Made by a program: the position numbers and the translations under genes. DNA of 64,000 nucleotides from Polaribacter marinaquae (GTDB taxonomy: Bacteria > Bacteroidota > Bacteroidia > Flavobacteriales > Flavobacteriaceae), in NCBI RefSeq assembly GCF_038019025.1, contig NZ_CP150496.1, positions 771,501-835,500 of the forward strand, written 5' to 3'. Positions 63,387-64,000 of the stretch are shown here, one piece after another. Position 1 is the stretch's first letter. Each line of letters begins with the position of its first letter. The notes below the pieces were generated by a model, which saw only the letters and a program-made list of their open reading frames with translations, did no database searches and was not told the origin of the DNA.

Positions 63387-64000
63387 TTAAATATTTGTTG
63401 GTTTTCTATATCCTTGAAAAGGCTGTTTTAACAATTCTTTTAACGAAGAATTTTTTACTTCATCAGGAAAAGTATCTACACCATACACAATTTTATCTCT
63501 ATCAAATTTCATGTAAGTACCAAAAATTCTATCCCAAATAGAAAAAATATTTCCATAATTAGAATCAGTATAAGGCAATTTATAATGATGATGTACTTTA
63601 TGCATATCAGGAGAAACTATAAAATAACTTAAAAAAGTATCAAATTTTGAAGACATTTTAATATTTGCGTGTGTAAATTGAGTAAAAATTAAAGACATCG
63701 ATTGATACATAAATACAATAGCTATTGGCGTACCAATAACAAAAACACCTAATAAAGTAAATGCAAAACGAATAATACTTTCTATTGGATGATGCCTATT
63801 TGCTGTGGTTGTATCTACATTATGATCGGAATGATGTACCAAATGAACCATCCATAAAACAGCAACTTTGTGTTCTACAAAATGAGCCAAATAAGCGCCA
63901 AAAAAATCTAAAAATAATATTCCTAAAGTAACATATAACCAAAGTGGCATTTCTGGCAACCAATTAATAAGTCCGAAATTATTTACATCTACCCAATCTG
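63387..64000 (-). CDS. Sterol desaturase family protein (fatty acid hydroxylase fold), 5' end beyond window
   Basis: About 204 C-terminal residues; the reading frame stays open to base 64000, so the ATG at 63959 is internal. The di-iron histidine clusters are present: HFVEHKVAVLWMVHLVHH, HNVDTTTANRHHP and HKVHHHYKLPYTDSN, with membrane helices between them, and the typical SIWDRIFGTY. Oxygen-dependent hydroxylation of a lipid is the family reaction; the substrate is unknown. Confidence 0.9.
   Translation of the reverse strand, partial: DWVDVNNFGLINWLPEMPLWLYVTLGILFLDFFGAYLAHFVEHKVAVLWMVHLVHHSDHNVDTTTANRHHPIESIIRFAFTLLGVFVIGTPIAIVFMYQSMSLIFTQFTHANIKMSSKFDTFLSYFIVSPDMHKVHHHYKLPYTDSNYGNIFSIWDRIFGTYMKFDRDKIVYGVDTFPDEVKNSSLKELLKQPFQGYRKPTNI

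Overview
The window looks like chromosomal DNA of a marine Flavobacteriaceae bacterium (Bacteroidota; Polaribacter/Tenacibaculum-like is a guess from gene style, not a placement). The grounds are: very AT-rich sequence; weak ribosome binding sites; promoters of the TAnnTTTG type; a type IX secretion (T9SS) type B C-terminal domain; Bacteroidota-specific families (DUF1573, PUR-alpha-like DUF3276, BatA-domain protein, DUF5916, TIGR02757); and the neighbour order YbbR - yajC - DUF1573 - nusB. I see no tRNA, rRNA, CRISPR array, insertion sequence, integrase or phage gene. No gene-free stretch exceeds 300 bases; the longest are the two of about 280 bases at 2195-2474 and 56738-57016.

Layout. 1-2194 is a minus-strand housekeeping block (YbbR-like, yajC, DUF1573 lipoprotein, nusB). 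2475-8831 holds an MsbA-like ABC exporter, a PUR-alpha-like protein, a menaquinone pair (isochorismate synthase plus hotdog thioesterase) and a two-gene ABC transporter. 8875-13795 holds a frameshifted T9SS cargo protein and uvrB. 13885-16734 holds two unknown exported proteins and sucC. 16962-25821 is a plus-strand run: DUF5916 outer-membrane-type protein, LolD-like ATPase, CPBP protease, TIGR02757 protein, BatA-domain protein, a dihydroorotase-like protein without its metal site, a small membrane protein and an esterase. 28239-31424 is a tight four-gene minus-strand operon of a Rab-like small GTPase, a hybrid histidine kinase and two partner proteins. 33893-35476 is an ECF sigma / membrane protein / CpxP-like cassette. 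36132-38180 is kdsB - HAD phosphatase - CAT-like acyltransferase. Then come OmpA, valS, an aspartyl protease with PDZ domain, an aminotransferase and murB.

46959-51019 is the most coherent regulatory region. It has a second ECF sigma factor, a small membrane protein (probable anti-sigma), a CpxP/Spy-like protein, an EF-hand protein, a YHYH-domain lipoprotein, a YwqK/MORN-like lipoprotein and an SCO copper chaperone. Three of the upstream regions carry the same two-block element, GCRCAAG-N15-GCATCTA on the minus strand, 30-36 bases before the start codon. I read these as promoters of the local ECF sigma factor. The first ECF cassette has its own repeated element, AAACCTTTTGTA-N9-GTCTWA, before both the sigma gene and the next gene.

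51103-64000 holds an MscS channel, a glycosyltransferase - sigma factor - Nramp-like operon, a 31-bp direct repeat that brackets one unknown gene, lipA, a dipeptidase, cystathionine beta-synthase, a LolE-like permease head-to-head with a NamZ-type muramidase, a thioredoxin-fold protein and a sterol desaturase cut by the window end.

Most promising for novelty are the Rab-like GTPase/histidine kinase operon, the inferred ECF regulon around SCO/YHYH/EF-hand, and the gene apparently inserted between two copies of the end of the Nramp-like gene.
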